Origin: Sphaerosporella brunnea
Taxonomy: Eukaryota; Ascomycota; Pezizomycetes; Pezizales; Pyronemataceae
Length of the DNA: 64,000 nucleotides
Assembly: GCA_008704415.1 (NCBI GenBank)
Contig: VXIS01000083.1
Coordinates: 1 to 64,000, forward strand
Direction: 5' to 3'
Shown: piece after piece, positions 20,694-31,067 of the stretch
Numbering within the stretch: position 1 is the stretch's first letter
How the letters are laid out: every line of letters begins with the position of its first letter
Position numbers and translations under genes: made by a program
Notes under the pieces: generated by a model
What the model was told of the DNA's origin: nothing
Databases searched by the model: none
What the model saw: only the letters and a program-made list of their open reading frames with translations

Positions 20694-21242
20694 TCCTCCA
20701 GCTGGCCACCTCAACGGCGACCCGCTGAACGTCGGAACGCCAAATGTTTGCGCGCTCAAACTGTTGCAGACTCCAGGCGATGGGGACCGTACAATTGGCG
20801 GTGGTGTGCCCGCCTGCATAGAGTCGACATCGGTGTCTGCGCACCACAAGCTGGAAGCCGTCGTTGGTTGCCGCCATGTTGTTGATGTGGTGGTGTAGCG
20901 TTGTGCGGAGCAGAAGAAAAATCCCCGTGCGGACGCGGGACGGAGGCCGCTGCGTCCGGATAGATCGTAGCGCGGCGATCCATCGTGCAGGCCGTTCCAA
21001 CGCACGCGCACAGTGTGGGTTCCCTCCGAACGCCGTCGGAACGGCTGGCAGATGGCGTTTTCCCTAGGAACGCCGTCGCGACGAGAGACAGACTGAATTC
21101 CACGACTGTATTTCCAATAATGCCCTGAATATAGTATTGCCAAGTGCTCAATTGCCGCGTGCTATTGGAGCATCATGTCCCCGAAAAAATCCTCATACTC
21201 ACCGCAGGCAGACGTTCCCTGGCCCTTTGGAAAGCCTCCCTT
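20694..21242. other. No defensible gene
   Basis: Open frames of 60-150 codons overlap on both strands at 20.65-21.15 kb with no domain or preferred strand. A motif built on GGAACGCCGTCG occurs twice near 21026 and 21068. Confidence 0.35.
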
Positions 21243-21794
21243 TCACTCATAATACCAGAGGACGGAGCGCACAGCCATGCGCATGGTTCCCAAGGCCGTT
21301 GAATTCTGATCGGCGATTTCATCCCAGCACCCTTCGGGCGCCGCCGAGACCATGTCATGTCGAAAGAGAACCCCTTCTCTGTCCTCCTCCTTCAGGCCCA
21401 GCGTTTCCCCAAAACCCGCTTCTCGATGATGGCTTTGCATTCGTTGACGGGTGGCGGGGAGAACGTGATCAGGCCTCGGCTGATCCGTGCCGGGCATCAT
21501 CACCCACAGGTTCTGCACGACCACAAAGACCCATTTGCGGTTCCGTCCTTTCGGCGGAATGCGAGTGAGCGACCACTCCGTTCGTTCCCACAAACACCGT
21601 TGGTTGCTGCAGACACTTGGCGCAGTCCCTCTTTCTGATGACGGATACCAGGTCGCGGGGAACACGATCCTCAATTCTGATCTTGTTGAGTTCGGAGCAG
21701 GGGCAAATCCAATGGTGAATGGATCAGTTGACGGAGATATCCTCGCACGATGGTAAGGAGCCCCCCCCCCCCCACGGTGATTCGCCTCGGACAT
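21243..21794 (-). CDS. Unrecognised 183-residue open frame with a coding-like C-terminal half
   Basis: The frame starts at ATG 21794 and stops at 21243. The first half looks unstructured. From about residue 85 the composition looks like a real globular protein: WVFVVVQNLWVMMPGTDQPR, GFGETLGLKEEDREGVLF, MVSAAPEGCWDEIADQ, TALGTMRMAVRSVLWYYE. I do not know this family. Just after the stop, another frame continues SEREAFQRARERLPA and then GTGAGTATGAGG, which resembles a fungal 5' splice site, so the frame may be the broken middle of a larger gene. Confidence that some real gene lies or lay here is moderate; the given limits are not reliable. Confidence 0.4.
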   Translation of the reverse strand: MSEANHRGGGGAPYHRARISPSTDPFTIGFAPAPNSTRSELRIVFPATWYPSSERGTAPSVCSNQRCLWERTEWSLTRIPPKGRNRKWVFVVVQNLWVMMPGTDQPRPDHVLPATRQRMQSHHREAGFGETLGLKEEDREGVLFRHDMVSAAPEGCWDEIADQNSTALGTMRMAVRSVLWYYE

Positions 21795-22126
21795 GGAAGC
21801 CAGAATTTAATGGCGAGACTCTTCGCCTTCCACACGACGGTGAGGACGGGGTCCGAATGTCGAAGGTGCCGAACCGACCCTCATGTCGACAGCTGATGGG
21901 TGCTAGCTGTGAATCAATGCTTGACTTCATCCTCAGAAATCCGCCCACCGCCACTCGCGAGTGGTCCAAGCAACCCTACTTCCAACTAACCCTGACTCCC
22001 AAACCTCCTCACTTCTAACAAAACCCACTTCGATCCCACCTTCCCAGCCAAAACTTCTTACTACCCGCACTTCGAACCTATCTACCTTCCTAACCTGACC
22101 ACACAACCGACCGTTTACGAATAGCA

Positions 22127-22988
22127 ATGGCCAAAACGCAGTGCAACGTCTGTTCCCACGTTGGCCCCTACAAGAACCATGCCAGACACATGAGACGGGT
22201 AAGCGCAAAGCGATCACTCACTCGATCCTGGCTAGGGCTGACACACGGACAGGCGCACCACATGTACCTGTGTGCCGTGCACCTCACGTACGAGATGGCA
22301 GTCAAGTATCAGACGGAGAATACCGCCTTGCTGCGGTTTGCCTGCAATCACCGCTTGGGCACGTCCACCGATTGGTGGAAGACGCTGACGCTGGCCCAGG
22401 AGTCCTTGGCCAGACAAAGCGAGCCTGCCAATCAATCCTCCGGGTGAGAGGCCTCAGGCTGAGGGCGTCGAGCACGGCAATAACTTCGCCGATTCGCCGG
22501 CCGAGGGCGACCTCGCTGGCAACGAGGCTGAGGTCGTCGAGTACGACGATGACTTCGCCAACTTCACGGCTGAGCTCGCCGGCGATGACGCTGAGGTCGT
22601 CGAGAATGACTTCGCCCACCCGCCTGCTGAGGACGAACTCGTGGACAAGGAGGCAGAGGTCGTCGCGCACGGCAGTCCCTTCAACCTCACCCGGTCCGTC
22701 GCTCAGCTCAATCTCGTGGACAAGGAGGCCGAGGATAAGCGGTTTATGTTCCGGCCCAGAGGGTATGGCTCGCTCCCAGCGATGGGTGCGTATGGCTCAA
22801 ACCCAAAAGAGTTGGCCCCGCGGTTGATTATCCGGGATGTTCCTGTGCCCGCCGATCCTGATGAAATCAACAGGCTGGTTCGCCAGCAGCGTGATGAGGC
22901 ACAGCGCCAACGGCCACCCCAAGCCCAGGACGATGCGCTGCAGCCTGACCAAATGCGAGCCTTCCACAAAGAGCTCAGTGAACGTTGA
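22127..22988 (+). pseudogene. Small putative zinc-binding protein with acidic repeats; one intron, one frameshift
   Basis: The N terminus from ATG 22127 is MAKTQCNVCSHVGPYKNHAR, with Cys-x2-Cys followed by closely spaced His residues that could bind zinc; spacing differs from a classical C2H2 finger. A 54-nt intron is likely at 22199-22252 (GTAAGC donor, GGCTGAC branch, ACAG acceptor); its length is a multiple of three, so the frame also reads through. Exon 2 contains MYLCAVHLTYEMAVKYQ and WWKTLTLAQESLARQ and ends at a TGA (22445-22447). One base out of phase, the coding sense continues GERPQAEGVEHGN, an acidic segment with repeated EAEVVEYDDDF / DAEVVENDF / EAEVVAHG units, and LIIRDVPVPADPDEINRLV, ending at 22988. 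The family is not recognised. A single frameshift suggests a young pseudogene or a sequence error. Confidence 0.45.
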
Positions 22989-25232
22989 GGTAACTAGCTC
23001 CCTTGATCTCTCGACGCTATTTTACTCCAACGTTTGCAGATACTTTGCACCCTGCTGAAGGAGCGCGGACGTTCACGCCGCTTTGGACCTGTCTTCCATA
23101 TATCATGGTTAAAAAATGGTTACGCATCAACCAAATTTGGGAGCAATCTCGGGTTTCTCAGACCTATTCGACTGATATGATAGATGATATTGCCTTGCAA
23201 CATCGTCTGCGTGCACCATCTCTGCGTGGAAATGTGACTTTTGCTCACGGAATCGATCTTGAGCTCGAGTCCGTCATCCACCGCCTCTAGCTCGTGGGTC
23301 GAGCGTGATCACTGCACAAGCGGCCTCGAGCCTTCCCTGCAGCTTGGCATCAGTCCGCTCGTGTGCAACACTACACAGAGATTACGCAGGCTTAGACGCA
23401 TCCCACTACTACAACTTTGAATACGCAGCGTTTGCAAACGGCGCCCAACAAAACATGTTGGGGAAAGGCCTGTACAAAGCTTGTCAGCCATTAACTTCTG
23501 CGCCTTGTGACGGGCAAGGTAGAAACAAACGTGGGTAAACATGGTCAGTGCCCACCCAGTGTGATTGTAAGTGAAATTTGAATCAAAGTGATAAGCGTGT
23601 CTGGTTCAATGGTTGAAAAAAATGTAAAAGGTGCGGACCGAAGTCTTCAATCATGTGATCACACAAGTCCAGAATTCCTGTGAAAGTCTGTGTTGCCCGG
23701 GAGTCTCAATATGTAGCGTATTTTCCGTCTCCAACACCGACTAAACAAGGTCTACTGTCATCCTTGCTTGGGTCTTCCAAATCATCGGACTCACCCTCCT
23801 CTTTGTCAATATTGGCCTGTAACTCGTCATAGCTTGTCACTGTGTGCGTTCCCAATGTTGAATTATGTGAGGCTGTAGGCAGAAAGAGAACAGCCGCGGC
23901 AGCCAGGACGGGTGAGTATCGCGACAAGTTAGCTGGCGCTTAAAGAGAGCAGCTAAACAACAAGGGCACCAACGGTCATGACGATTAAAGTCCTGACGCC
24001 CTTGATGGTGCCCGCCTCTTGATAGTGCATTAATAAGATAAGAGATAATCTACGCGGCAAGATCAATTCCCCCGTCCCGTCGAGTGATTGTGCGCGCCAC
24101 GCCCCACGCCCCTCGCTCCACAATACCGCCTTCCCGCCCAGTACCCACCAAGATCCGCTCGAACGTCCGGCTCCTTGTCATGGCGACCGTGACTGACTCT
24201 CTGGATTCTGAAAAAGAAGCCCGAGAAGAAAAAAAAGGGGCACAATTGGGAGCAAAGAGTCAGGCAGGTGAGAAGCGTAAGAACGGGGCGTAGCCACAGC
24301 CATAGAGTGCGGATATATATTTGTGAATTTTGATTCATGGTTTTATGTTTTTGTGCAGGTCACTGGAACGCTCGAAGAATTTCACTTGACGGGACGAGGG
24401 AATCGAGATTGCCGCGTAGATGATCTGCTATCTTATCAATCCACTACCAAGTGGGTTGTGACTTTACCCCTGGAGCTTCTTTGTCCCTCAGAAGATGTTG
24501 GCCCACACTCGTGTGGTGCCGTGATGACCAGGTTGGAGCTGGGTTCATCCTGTCAGCCTGGGTGGATGCGTACCACGAAATAATGGCGAGAATTTGTTTA
24601 GGAAGCGCCTGTGTACGAACATGGGTCGCAAAAGGTTTTTGTTGCGGACGGAATTGCACTGTCCGTCTACCCCAGTTCCAAATACGTGACGGTTATTATA
24701 CGTCCCTTGCCGCGACTCAAGAATACCTAAGGACCGTTCTGTGGGCCCCGATTGTTGTAGAGAAGGTTCCACTGGTCTTAGTAGAACCTATATACGGGTG
24801 TGATGGCTACTGCCATACGGACACTGTGATCACGGGGAATAGGCCTCCATCAGCCCCGCGCCCCGACACCACAGCCTCCCCCGTCGTCACCTCCCCCCCT
24901 TGTCAGCCGTCACCACCTCCCCTCCTGCGCGGCCGCAACCACGGTATTGATGGAATGTACAACAAGGCAGACAAAACAGCCGACGACGACGGCAGCTACT
25001 ACCGAGTCCCTTCCACGACGTCAGGAGTGTCGTCGGCTTTCCCAGATCGAGCGACAACAGAAATACGCAGCGCTGGGTCTTCCAATCAAGCAACGGACGC
25101 ACAATTGTATAGTTCCAAACCTTTGAACCGCAGCCAAGCAATGGCCGCCAACACCACCGCCAAGTGTAACCCGGGCATGCTTCACCTCGTCGCGCACACT
25201 GGCTTCGGTTCGTCTGGAACACGTCGCTGTGG
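22989..25232. other. No defensible gene
   Basis: After the zinc-binding gene, a GTAACT..TTTGCAG segment (about 22989-23038) looks like an intron but lies after a stop. A 277-codon plus-strand frame at 24451-25284 begins with GTG and its end lies inside a copia LTR, so I do not call it a gene. Nothing else is recognised. Confidence 0.35.
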
Positions 25233-25414
25233 TGTTGGGCCTCCAGATAAGGAGTCTAACAGCGTCATTGATAAAAGAAGGTGACGTAAAGACTCAAGGG
25301 CTGTAGAGGATAGAGAGGCGAGGGCGCCTGAATAAATAAGGCGCCCTTCTCCCGGTTTCTGGATAGAATAAGCTGAATACAAACGTCGCTCACTCCTCAA
25401 TCATATCTCCTACA
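25233..25414 (+). repeat. Probable 5' LTR of a Ty1/copia element (about 182 bp)
   Basis: It starts TGTTGGGCCTCC and ends ..ATATCTCCTACA, with a TATA-like GAATAAATAAGG and a short inverted repeat GGGCGCC/GGCGCCC around it. Directly downstream comes GATTAAGAGTCTC, which is in the place of a primer-binding site, and then a copia Gag start. The arrangement supports the call; no second copy was found in the window. Confidence 0.5.
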
Positions 25415-25474
25415 GATTAAGAGTCTCAACGTCTCTGAAGAAAAATTTTCCAAAATCTTTCACCATTTTATTCC

Positions 25475-25735
25475 TTGAAACTGTGTTCCTCGAGCGCTCA
25501 CTTTCGCAATGCGATTTTTGATTCCGCCAAGCTTGCCGGTGCCCAAAACCTTTTTATCTTGCAGGCAAGGATGACAGATGTCCTCATCCGCGAAAACCTT
25601 TGGGACGTTGTCTCTGGAGATAAAGCCCGTCCTGCCGATCCGGACTTCCTCGAAACGGATACCCGTACCATGCATCCCGCACACAAGCCCAAGCTATGGC
25701 AGACCTTACCCTTTGGAACAGAGAGGGTCGGAGCA
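25475..25735 (+). pseudogene. Ty1/copia Gag N-terminal fragment
   Basis: The frame contains FDSAKLAGAQNLFILQARMT and DVLIRENLWDVVSGDKARPA, which corresponds to the start of copia Gag (the usual L-x-G-x-N-[WY]-x2-W-x2-x-M and L-W-x-V-V blocks). Only the first 70-80 residues remain; similarity ends where a gypsy-type LTR begins. Its LTR at 25233-25414 is 61 bp upstream. It differs from the copia copy at 60-64 kb, whose LTR starts with another sequence. Confidence 0.65.
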
Positions 25736-25964
25736 GACTGGGCGGGCCCAAGGTACTCGCGTTCAGAGGGGTGACGGACGGGGGACAGCCAAGACTCGAG
25801 AGGTGCTACGCACGGGTCCAGGATTCAGGAACAAAATGTATTCAGGAGTTTATACAAAGGTTTAGTGAAGAGGAAAGGAAAGCAAACAAAACGGGAAGCG
25901 AAAGCCGCTCTATAAATATAGCCCACGTGACCGCACAACCCTAATCCCACCTCGCGCAGTGACA
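25736..25964 (-). repeat. Diverged gypsy-type LTR, solo or truncated
   Basis: On the minus strand it begins TGTCACTGCGCGAGG and has ATTAGGG, a CACGTG core, a TATA-like TATATTTATAGAG, then a T-rich tract and TTGTATAAAC, in the same order as the LTR at 3757-4045 (TGTCACGG, GGTTAGGG, CACGTGAC, T-rich, TTGTATAC). Identity is limited to these blocks, so it is a related family. The left edge is uncertain. Confidence 0.5.
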
Positions 25965-26180
25965 GCCAGTTTCTTTGCATGCACTGATTTTATCACCATT
26001 GGGCCATCTGGGTATCGATGAAGTCGCGGATTCAGACACTGGGGGGTATCAGAAAGGGTAACCACTTTGGGTCGAATGACGCAGGAAGAATGAGATCGTA
26101 TAACAGTTGAGGAGATAAATAGAAAGATATCTCATCTTCCTACAGTCATGGCACGTTGTACTGTTGACAACGGTGGAAAC

Positions 26181-26396
26181 AATTTTCATCGATAGCGGGT
26201 TTCCCTTTTTTTTCTTGCTGAAGGCACGGCTTGCTTACGCACAAATCAGTCATCAGTCAACGCTGTGGCAACCGCCAAAACAACCAGCCACACACACAAG
26301 TTACACGACAGCACGCCACTCCATACGCGCCGCGCAAATATGCGGTGAAGAATTTTCATCGCTTGTCCCCGCATATGCGGAGAACAATTTTCATCG
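26181..26396 (+). promoter_or_regulatory. Repeated upstream motif and CCG-N6-CGG palindrome before the nuclease-like gene
   Basis: AATTTTCATCG occurs three times, at 26181-26191, 26351-26361 and 26386-26396, each followed by a GC-rich tract. Between the last two copies lies the perfect 12-bp palindrome CCGCATATGCGG (26369-26380), which fits CCG-N6-CGG, a form bound by some fungal Zn2Cys6 regulators. The start codon at 26512 is 130 bp further on. Regulatory function is inferred. Confidence 0.4.
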
Positions 26397-26511
26397 CTTG
26401 TTCCCGCGCAACCCCGAGACGACCGTCGCGCTCTCCCGCTTGCCCGCCTGCCCGCCTGCCACCGAAGCCAAATTCCACGCGCGCTGTCCGGCCGCCCGAC
26501 TCACCGTCGCC

Positions 26512-28033
26512 ATGTCGCGTTTGCCCGCCACCGAAGCCGAATTCCACGAGCGCTATCCGGCCCCAGACACGATTCGCACCGCCGATCCCGCCATGCTCGC
26601 TCTCAGCGGCAGCAAATTCTGCGCCGATCACCTCGTCCTGTACCGCGTGCTGGAGCAGCAGCACACGCAGCCCATCGCGACGTCGGCAAACTCGGCCGGG
26701 CATGCGGCTCTCTTCGCGGCGTTGCGGATGTTCCCGCGCAACCGAGCGCTCGTGGCCGCGTTCCAGTACGCTCCCGCCGGACTCGTTGCTACCGGAGGCT
26801 TCCTCAACTTCTACAGCCTACTGGCACCGTTGTTGCAGGCTGGGGAACGGCCGAGCGCGCCGGCGCAAGCAGTGATCCAACGCCGCGCCCAGGTCGCCAG
26901 TACTGCTCGTGCCCCCGCCTCGCGTCTGCGACCAGGATTCGTCACCGGTTCCGAGCTTGGGCTGTCGTCTCCCGCGCAGCCGCAATCCGATCATCCTCCC
27001 AGCAGCTCGCCATATACGCCGGCGAGCCATGTGCTGTCGACTGCCTCGGTTCAGATGGACCGGGTGGGCCCTGAGCCGATGGTTCAGCATCTGGTCAGCG
27101 CGTTCCTGACTGGCGTTTTGGGCATGCGCGATGATCCGCCGTTGCGGAGGCTTATCTTTTTGCCAGGCCCGCGGCGGATGAAAGTCGACACTTGCGGTCA
27201 AACCTTTGTTTGCGTGGATGACGGCGGCTTTGCCTTCGCCGTGGGTGACGACGGCCGTCGATATGCGGGATTGGAGTGCAAGCGCCGGTGGGATATTTGG
27301 GATGAGTGGGACGAGGAGGTGGAGGGACCAGTGCAGCTGGAGGAGACGTTGCATGTAGTGGGACAACACGTGGCCGAGTTTCTCGGTATGGTAGCCTGGA
27401 AGCGGCCGAATGACGGCGAAGGCTGGGAGGACGTGCACAAACGGTATGTTTCGTTCTGCGCTCCGCGGTATGTGAACCAGACTGAGCAGCCGGTGCAGAT
27501 TCTTTCTGGTTGCGGCGAACCAATACCACCTCCAGCTGAAGCGGGTGGACTTCACGCCTCAATATTTGCACTATGTGTTTGGGGAGCGCGTAGCTCAGCG
27601 GCCAGCACGCGCCGCCTGGTCCCCACCTCCGGCGCGAAGAAATTATCGACTCTCGTCCTCGCCCACCGAGAATGAAAGTGCAAGCAGCTGGGGGCTCCCG
27701 TCGACACCTGGCGGGAGCTCGTCGGTGAACACCACTCCCTGCAGGCGACCTCAGACAACCACCACGCATTTGGACGACGCGGAAATGACCGACTCCGAGC
27801 AGAAGGACGACGACACCAGCGGCGCGCAAATGACCGACTCCGAGCAGAAGGAGGATGACACCGACGACGATGCAGCGCAACACAGCAGTCCGTCTGACCA
27901 CGAATCTCACCGAGACCTGCCTTTCATGACGATTCACAGTGGTCCCATTCACAACCTATCCACGCCAGACGGGAGGGTATCAGCGGCGCGAGAGATTTTA
28001 GCACTGGCCGAGGAGCTCGAGTCGTGGATCTAG
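26512..28033 (+). CDS. Fungal protein of unknown function, possible restriction-endonuclease-like fold; two exons
   Basis: ATG 26512 (CGCCATG context) is the first in-frame ATG and gives MSRLPATEAEFHERYPAPD. Exon 1 ends at 27443 and exon 2 starts at 27499. The 55-nt intron (GTATGT..GTGCAG) restores the frame: WEDVHKR joins FFLVAANQYHLQLKRVDFTP and QYLHYVFGER. The product is about 488 residues. The N-terminal half is Ala-rich (LALSGSKFCADHLVLYRVLE); a low-complexity Pro/Ser segment follows, then a compact domain with TCGQTFVCVDDGGFAF and YAGLECKRRW, where Glu-x-Lys near residues 254-256 recalls a PD-(D/E)xK nuclease. The acidic C terminus carries a tandem repeat (EMTDSEQKDDDTSG / QMTDSEQKEDDTDD). 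The fold is a guess; a member of a conserved fungal family is likely. No stop or frameshift was seen. The two genes downstream lie on the same strand. Confidence 0.65.
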
Positions 28034-28176
28034 GAGGATTTTTTCCACCTTGAATGTGCTGTACCGATGCATGATGACAATGATACTGGGTATTACATAA
28101 GCGAACAAGGCATATCATATCTGATCGATTCAAATCGTGTTACATCACCTCATGAGTAAGCTGAGATTACATAACC

Positions 28177-29839
28177 ATGTCCAGCGCCGTTGCCGTTGGC
28201 AACCACGAAACAACAAACACAACGCCCAACAAACGATCGCACAACACCAACACCACAACATCGTCATCCCTCGCTCCACCAACACCAAACACTCTCCTTC
28301 GACCCGAGCCATGGCTTCGACTCCGCACGCCTCCCGCTCGATACGCGCGATGCTCCGCGCTACAACACGCACTCCACTGTTCGTGCCTCCACAAGGGTGG
28401 GGCTTAGAGCACCTGGAGCTGTTACGCGTGCAAATCGCCGAGACTACTTCTTCACCACCACCACCACCACCACCACCTCCTCACTGCGCCGAGCTGCGAC
28501 ACTTCCCTGCTGGCGACAAAAAACTGGACTTTTTCGTGCGCAGCCGAGATCAGAACGTGTTCCTGATAAGGCTGTTGCACAGGATGATTTGGCCCACTGG
28601 CCTCTTTCGTGTGTTCTGTGCGAATCCATCGATGCCGCTCGGTTTCTGCTTCGGTACCCGATCGTACGACCTCCTCGACGCCACAGTGATCACGCGCAAC
28701 CTCGGGTCGGTCGCCTTGCCGGTCTTGTCCTATATCGCCCGCGTCAGGATCGCCGAAATCCGGCGCCCGAACCGCCGTGCTGCACGGGTGCCCTTAGATG
28801 CGCAGATGGATCCCTACGAGTTCGCGATTTTGGTCACGATGGCGCAGAAGCAACACGCGGTACTGCGCATATTGAAATGTCCTAGACAGAGCTATACTGT
28901 GTGTGTTCCGATGGTCATACCGCAGCGCCGTGGTTCGCGTTAAACTGACGATCCCAGACTCACCTCATCGCATGCATCCCCCGTCCCCGCGGACCGAGAT
29001 TCGTTCTGTTCACGGCTACCATCCCCGTCGGGTTTCTCCGCTGCCTTCGTAAGCCCGACGTTCCGCTGTTGCCTGCCGATGCACCCTCGATCTCTCGCTA
29101 CAGCATCCCGCGAAAAACCAGCGGCCCCGCCTTTCTCGATATCATCTACGGCGCCTTAGCTACCGGGCCATTCATGGGACAGCCGGAGTGGAGAAAGGCA
29201 AATCGACGCCTCCCGCTCCTCCGGGCGAAGGGGTTTCAGCATCCGGCCGAGACCGCCGCCCCCAGCAAACCCGCCAAGAGAAGTGCCGATGATATGGCAG
29301 AACCGGAGGAGGGTTCGCGAGCGCGGAATCCTGCACGCACAATCAAGAAACTAAAGATGGGCGGCAACGACATACTGGAAGATAAGGAAAACACACCGCC
29401 GGAGACGATGCAGGCCACGGAGGACCTCGGACCACCGACAAGAAAACGCAAGCGGAATACGGACGCGATCTCGGGGAACGACTGTACGGACGACGGCGCT
29501 CAGTGGGAGAAGAAGCCCAAGACAACCGCGCACGCCACCAGTCTGTATGACGCCGATGAGCGACACTCCCCCGCGGTAGAGCCCGGTCAGAGTCGAGTTG
29601 CCAACGACACGCCAGCGACGAAACCAACAGCGGCTGATATCGACCAACTAGTAGCCCCTGTAACCGTGGTGCAAGCCGCGGTTAGCGAGGAACTCGGGGT
29701 TCGTCTAGACACTCCGGACGCGCTACCGATGAAGAAGAAAAGAACCGCCGATGAGATGGGTCAACCGGAGCTGCCGGAAACGGCAAAACTGGATCGCCCG
29801 GTCCGACAGGGACGGTACAAGCGGCACCGGTCATGGTAG
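28177..29839 (+). pseudogene. Fungal protein of unknown function with poly-Pro stretch and nuclear-type basic tail; frameshifted
   Basis: ATG 28177 (ACCATG) is a plausible start. Coding sense then passes through all three frames: FDPSHGFDSARLPLDTRD near 28300, GWGLEHLELLRVQIAETT with nine prolines near 28400-28480, TLPCWRQKTGLF near 28505-28540, and VRSRDQNVFLIRLLHRMIWP after that, so at least three small indels are present. A 59-nt intron at 28899-28957 (GTGTGT, ACTGAC branch, CCCAG) leads to RFVLFTATIPVGFLRCL, IPRKTSGPAFLDIIYG and a long hydrophilic tail with several basic clusters (TIKKLKMG, TRKRKRN, KKKRTADE, RYKRHRSW) and a repeated motif RSADDMAEPE / RTADEMGQPE. The tail suggests a nuclear protein. 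Family and function are not recognised. Confidence 0.5.
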
Positions 29840-31060
29840 TCTGGAATGACGGTAGGGTTGGGGAATAACTACGAGAGTTGGAATCGAAGCGGGAGGAACC
29901 GGTTGTGCAAGGAACGGTATAAATGAGGATATGAAGCAGCAGGATCAGCGTGTATGCTTCGGTGGGGGACTGCCTGTCGGTGGAGTTGATTGGGAACGGG
30001 ATGGCATTCGGTGTTGGACATGGCATAGCAGGAGGAGTGGTGGATAGGCGTGGGTTGGGTTGGATATGGGTGGGTGGGGGATTGATTAGACGAACAACGG
30101 AATGTTGGCATTGGTGTATTATATTCCGCATTTTTGATGGGCGTGGCGATTGGGGACTCGATTGGAAACCGTGCAGTGCTGTATTGTATTATCGTCGCTT
30201 GGCTCTACAGCAGGCATCGTCAGCGGGGCATTATTTGGGCACTCCGTACCACGGCGTGAAAGGTTGAAAATTGCCTCCGGTAGCTGCTGCGGCAGCCGGT
30301 ACAGCATATCTGCACGAATCCTCATCTCCAAAAAAGAAGCCAAAGCGTTGAAAGTTCGGGCGCCGGGCGCAGGCCGCGCTGCTGCTGCGCCGCCAAACTC
30401 AACGGAATCTGTCAACCTGCCTGCTGGGGCACGCGCTGGGTGGTGTGGGGCTTCCGGTGGTTTTGCTGGTTGTGGGATGAGGGCCTGGCTACGCGGCGAG
30501 GGGAGGGATGGTTTTCCGCATTGAAGTCCCGTGATTTCGGAGTCGTATGCCCACGTTGGACGCCGGGCTGTGGACATCTTAACAAACCGCTGGTACCGCT
30601 GGTTTTTAGGACAAGGCGGGGGGGGGGGTTTGAAAAACTACTCTGTGCCACGCGCCTGTGAGACTGGGGGTTAAGATGCGGCGGTGAGATGTACTGCGTC
30701 CAGCGTTTAGAGTGGAACAGAGGTACTCAGATGGACGGGTTGACATACCTTCACTACGTTCAACAGATACGAGTCAAACAAAAAACAGACAGCAGGGACA
30801 CACACTCCAATTTTTGTTGATTTAGCTCTGGTTTTCTTTCGATCACATTGCATTCTGGGGATTTGTTTGTTTGTTTGCTGATTTATTTGATTATTTGCCT
30901 ATTTATTTTGTTTATTTGCGGGTATATCCGTTTGTCATCATGTCGATCGCAAGCCATCTACATCTTATCTTATCGCTTTCTCAGCCGACAACATCTTATC
31001 TGATTTCTGATCGTGTTGGCACGCGAGGGTTACTAAGCGTAGCTTCCCTCAGCCGCCACC
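29840..31060. other. Intergenic region between the unknown gene and the kinase-like gene
   Basis: A minus-strand frame at 30119-30577 (152 codons, with ALASFLEMRIRADMLYRLPQ) is open but not recognised. A G11 run lies near 30618-30628. T-rich sequence with TTTGTTTG and TTTATTT repeats at 30.85-30.92 kb may be promoter-proximal to the kinase-like gene. Confidence 0.35.
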
Positions 31061-31067
31061 GTTGCCA

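Noticed and set aside
23706..23927. Small secreted protein with signal peptide (SRYSPVLAAAAVLFLPTAS) on the minus strand
   Set aside because: The frame begins with TTG, no in-frame ATG precedes it, and only one Cys is present.
24451..25284. 277-codon plus-strand open frame
   Set aside because: It starts with GTG, has no domain, and its end lies inside a probable copia LTR.
27152..27952. 266-codon minus-strand frame
   Set aside because: It is antisense to the two-exon nuclease-like gene, whose splice model and conserved-looking protein are better supported.
30412..30661. Coding frames around the G11 tract
   Set aside because: Frames are short, on both strands, and cross the homopolymer; no domain is seen.
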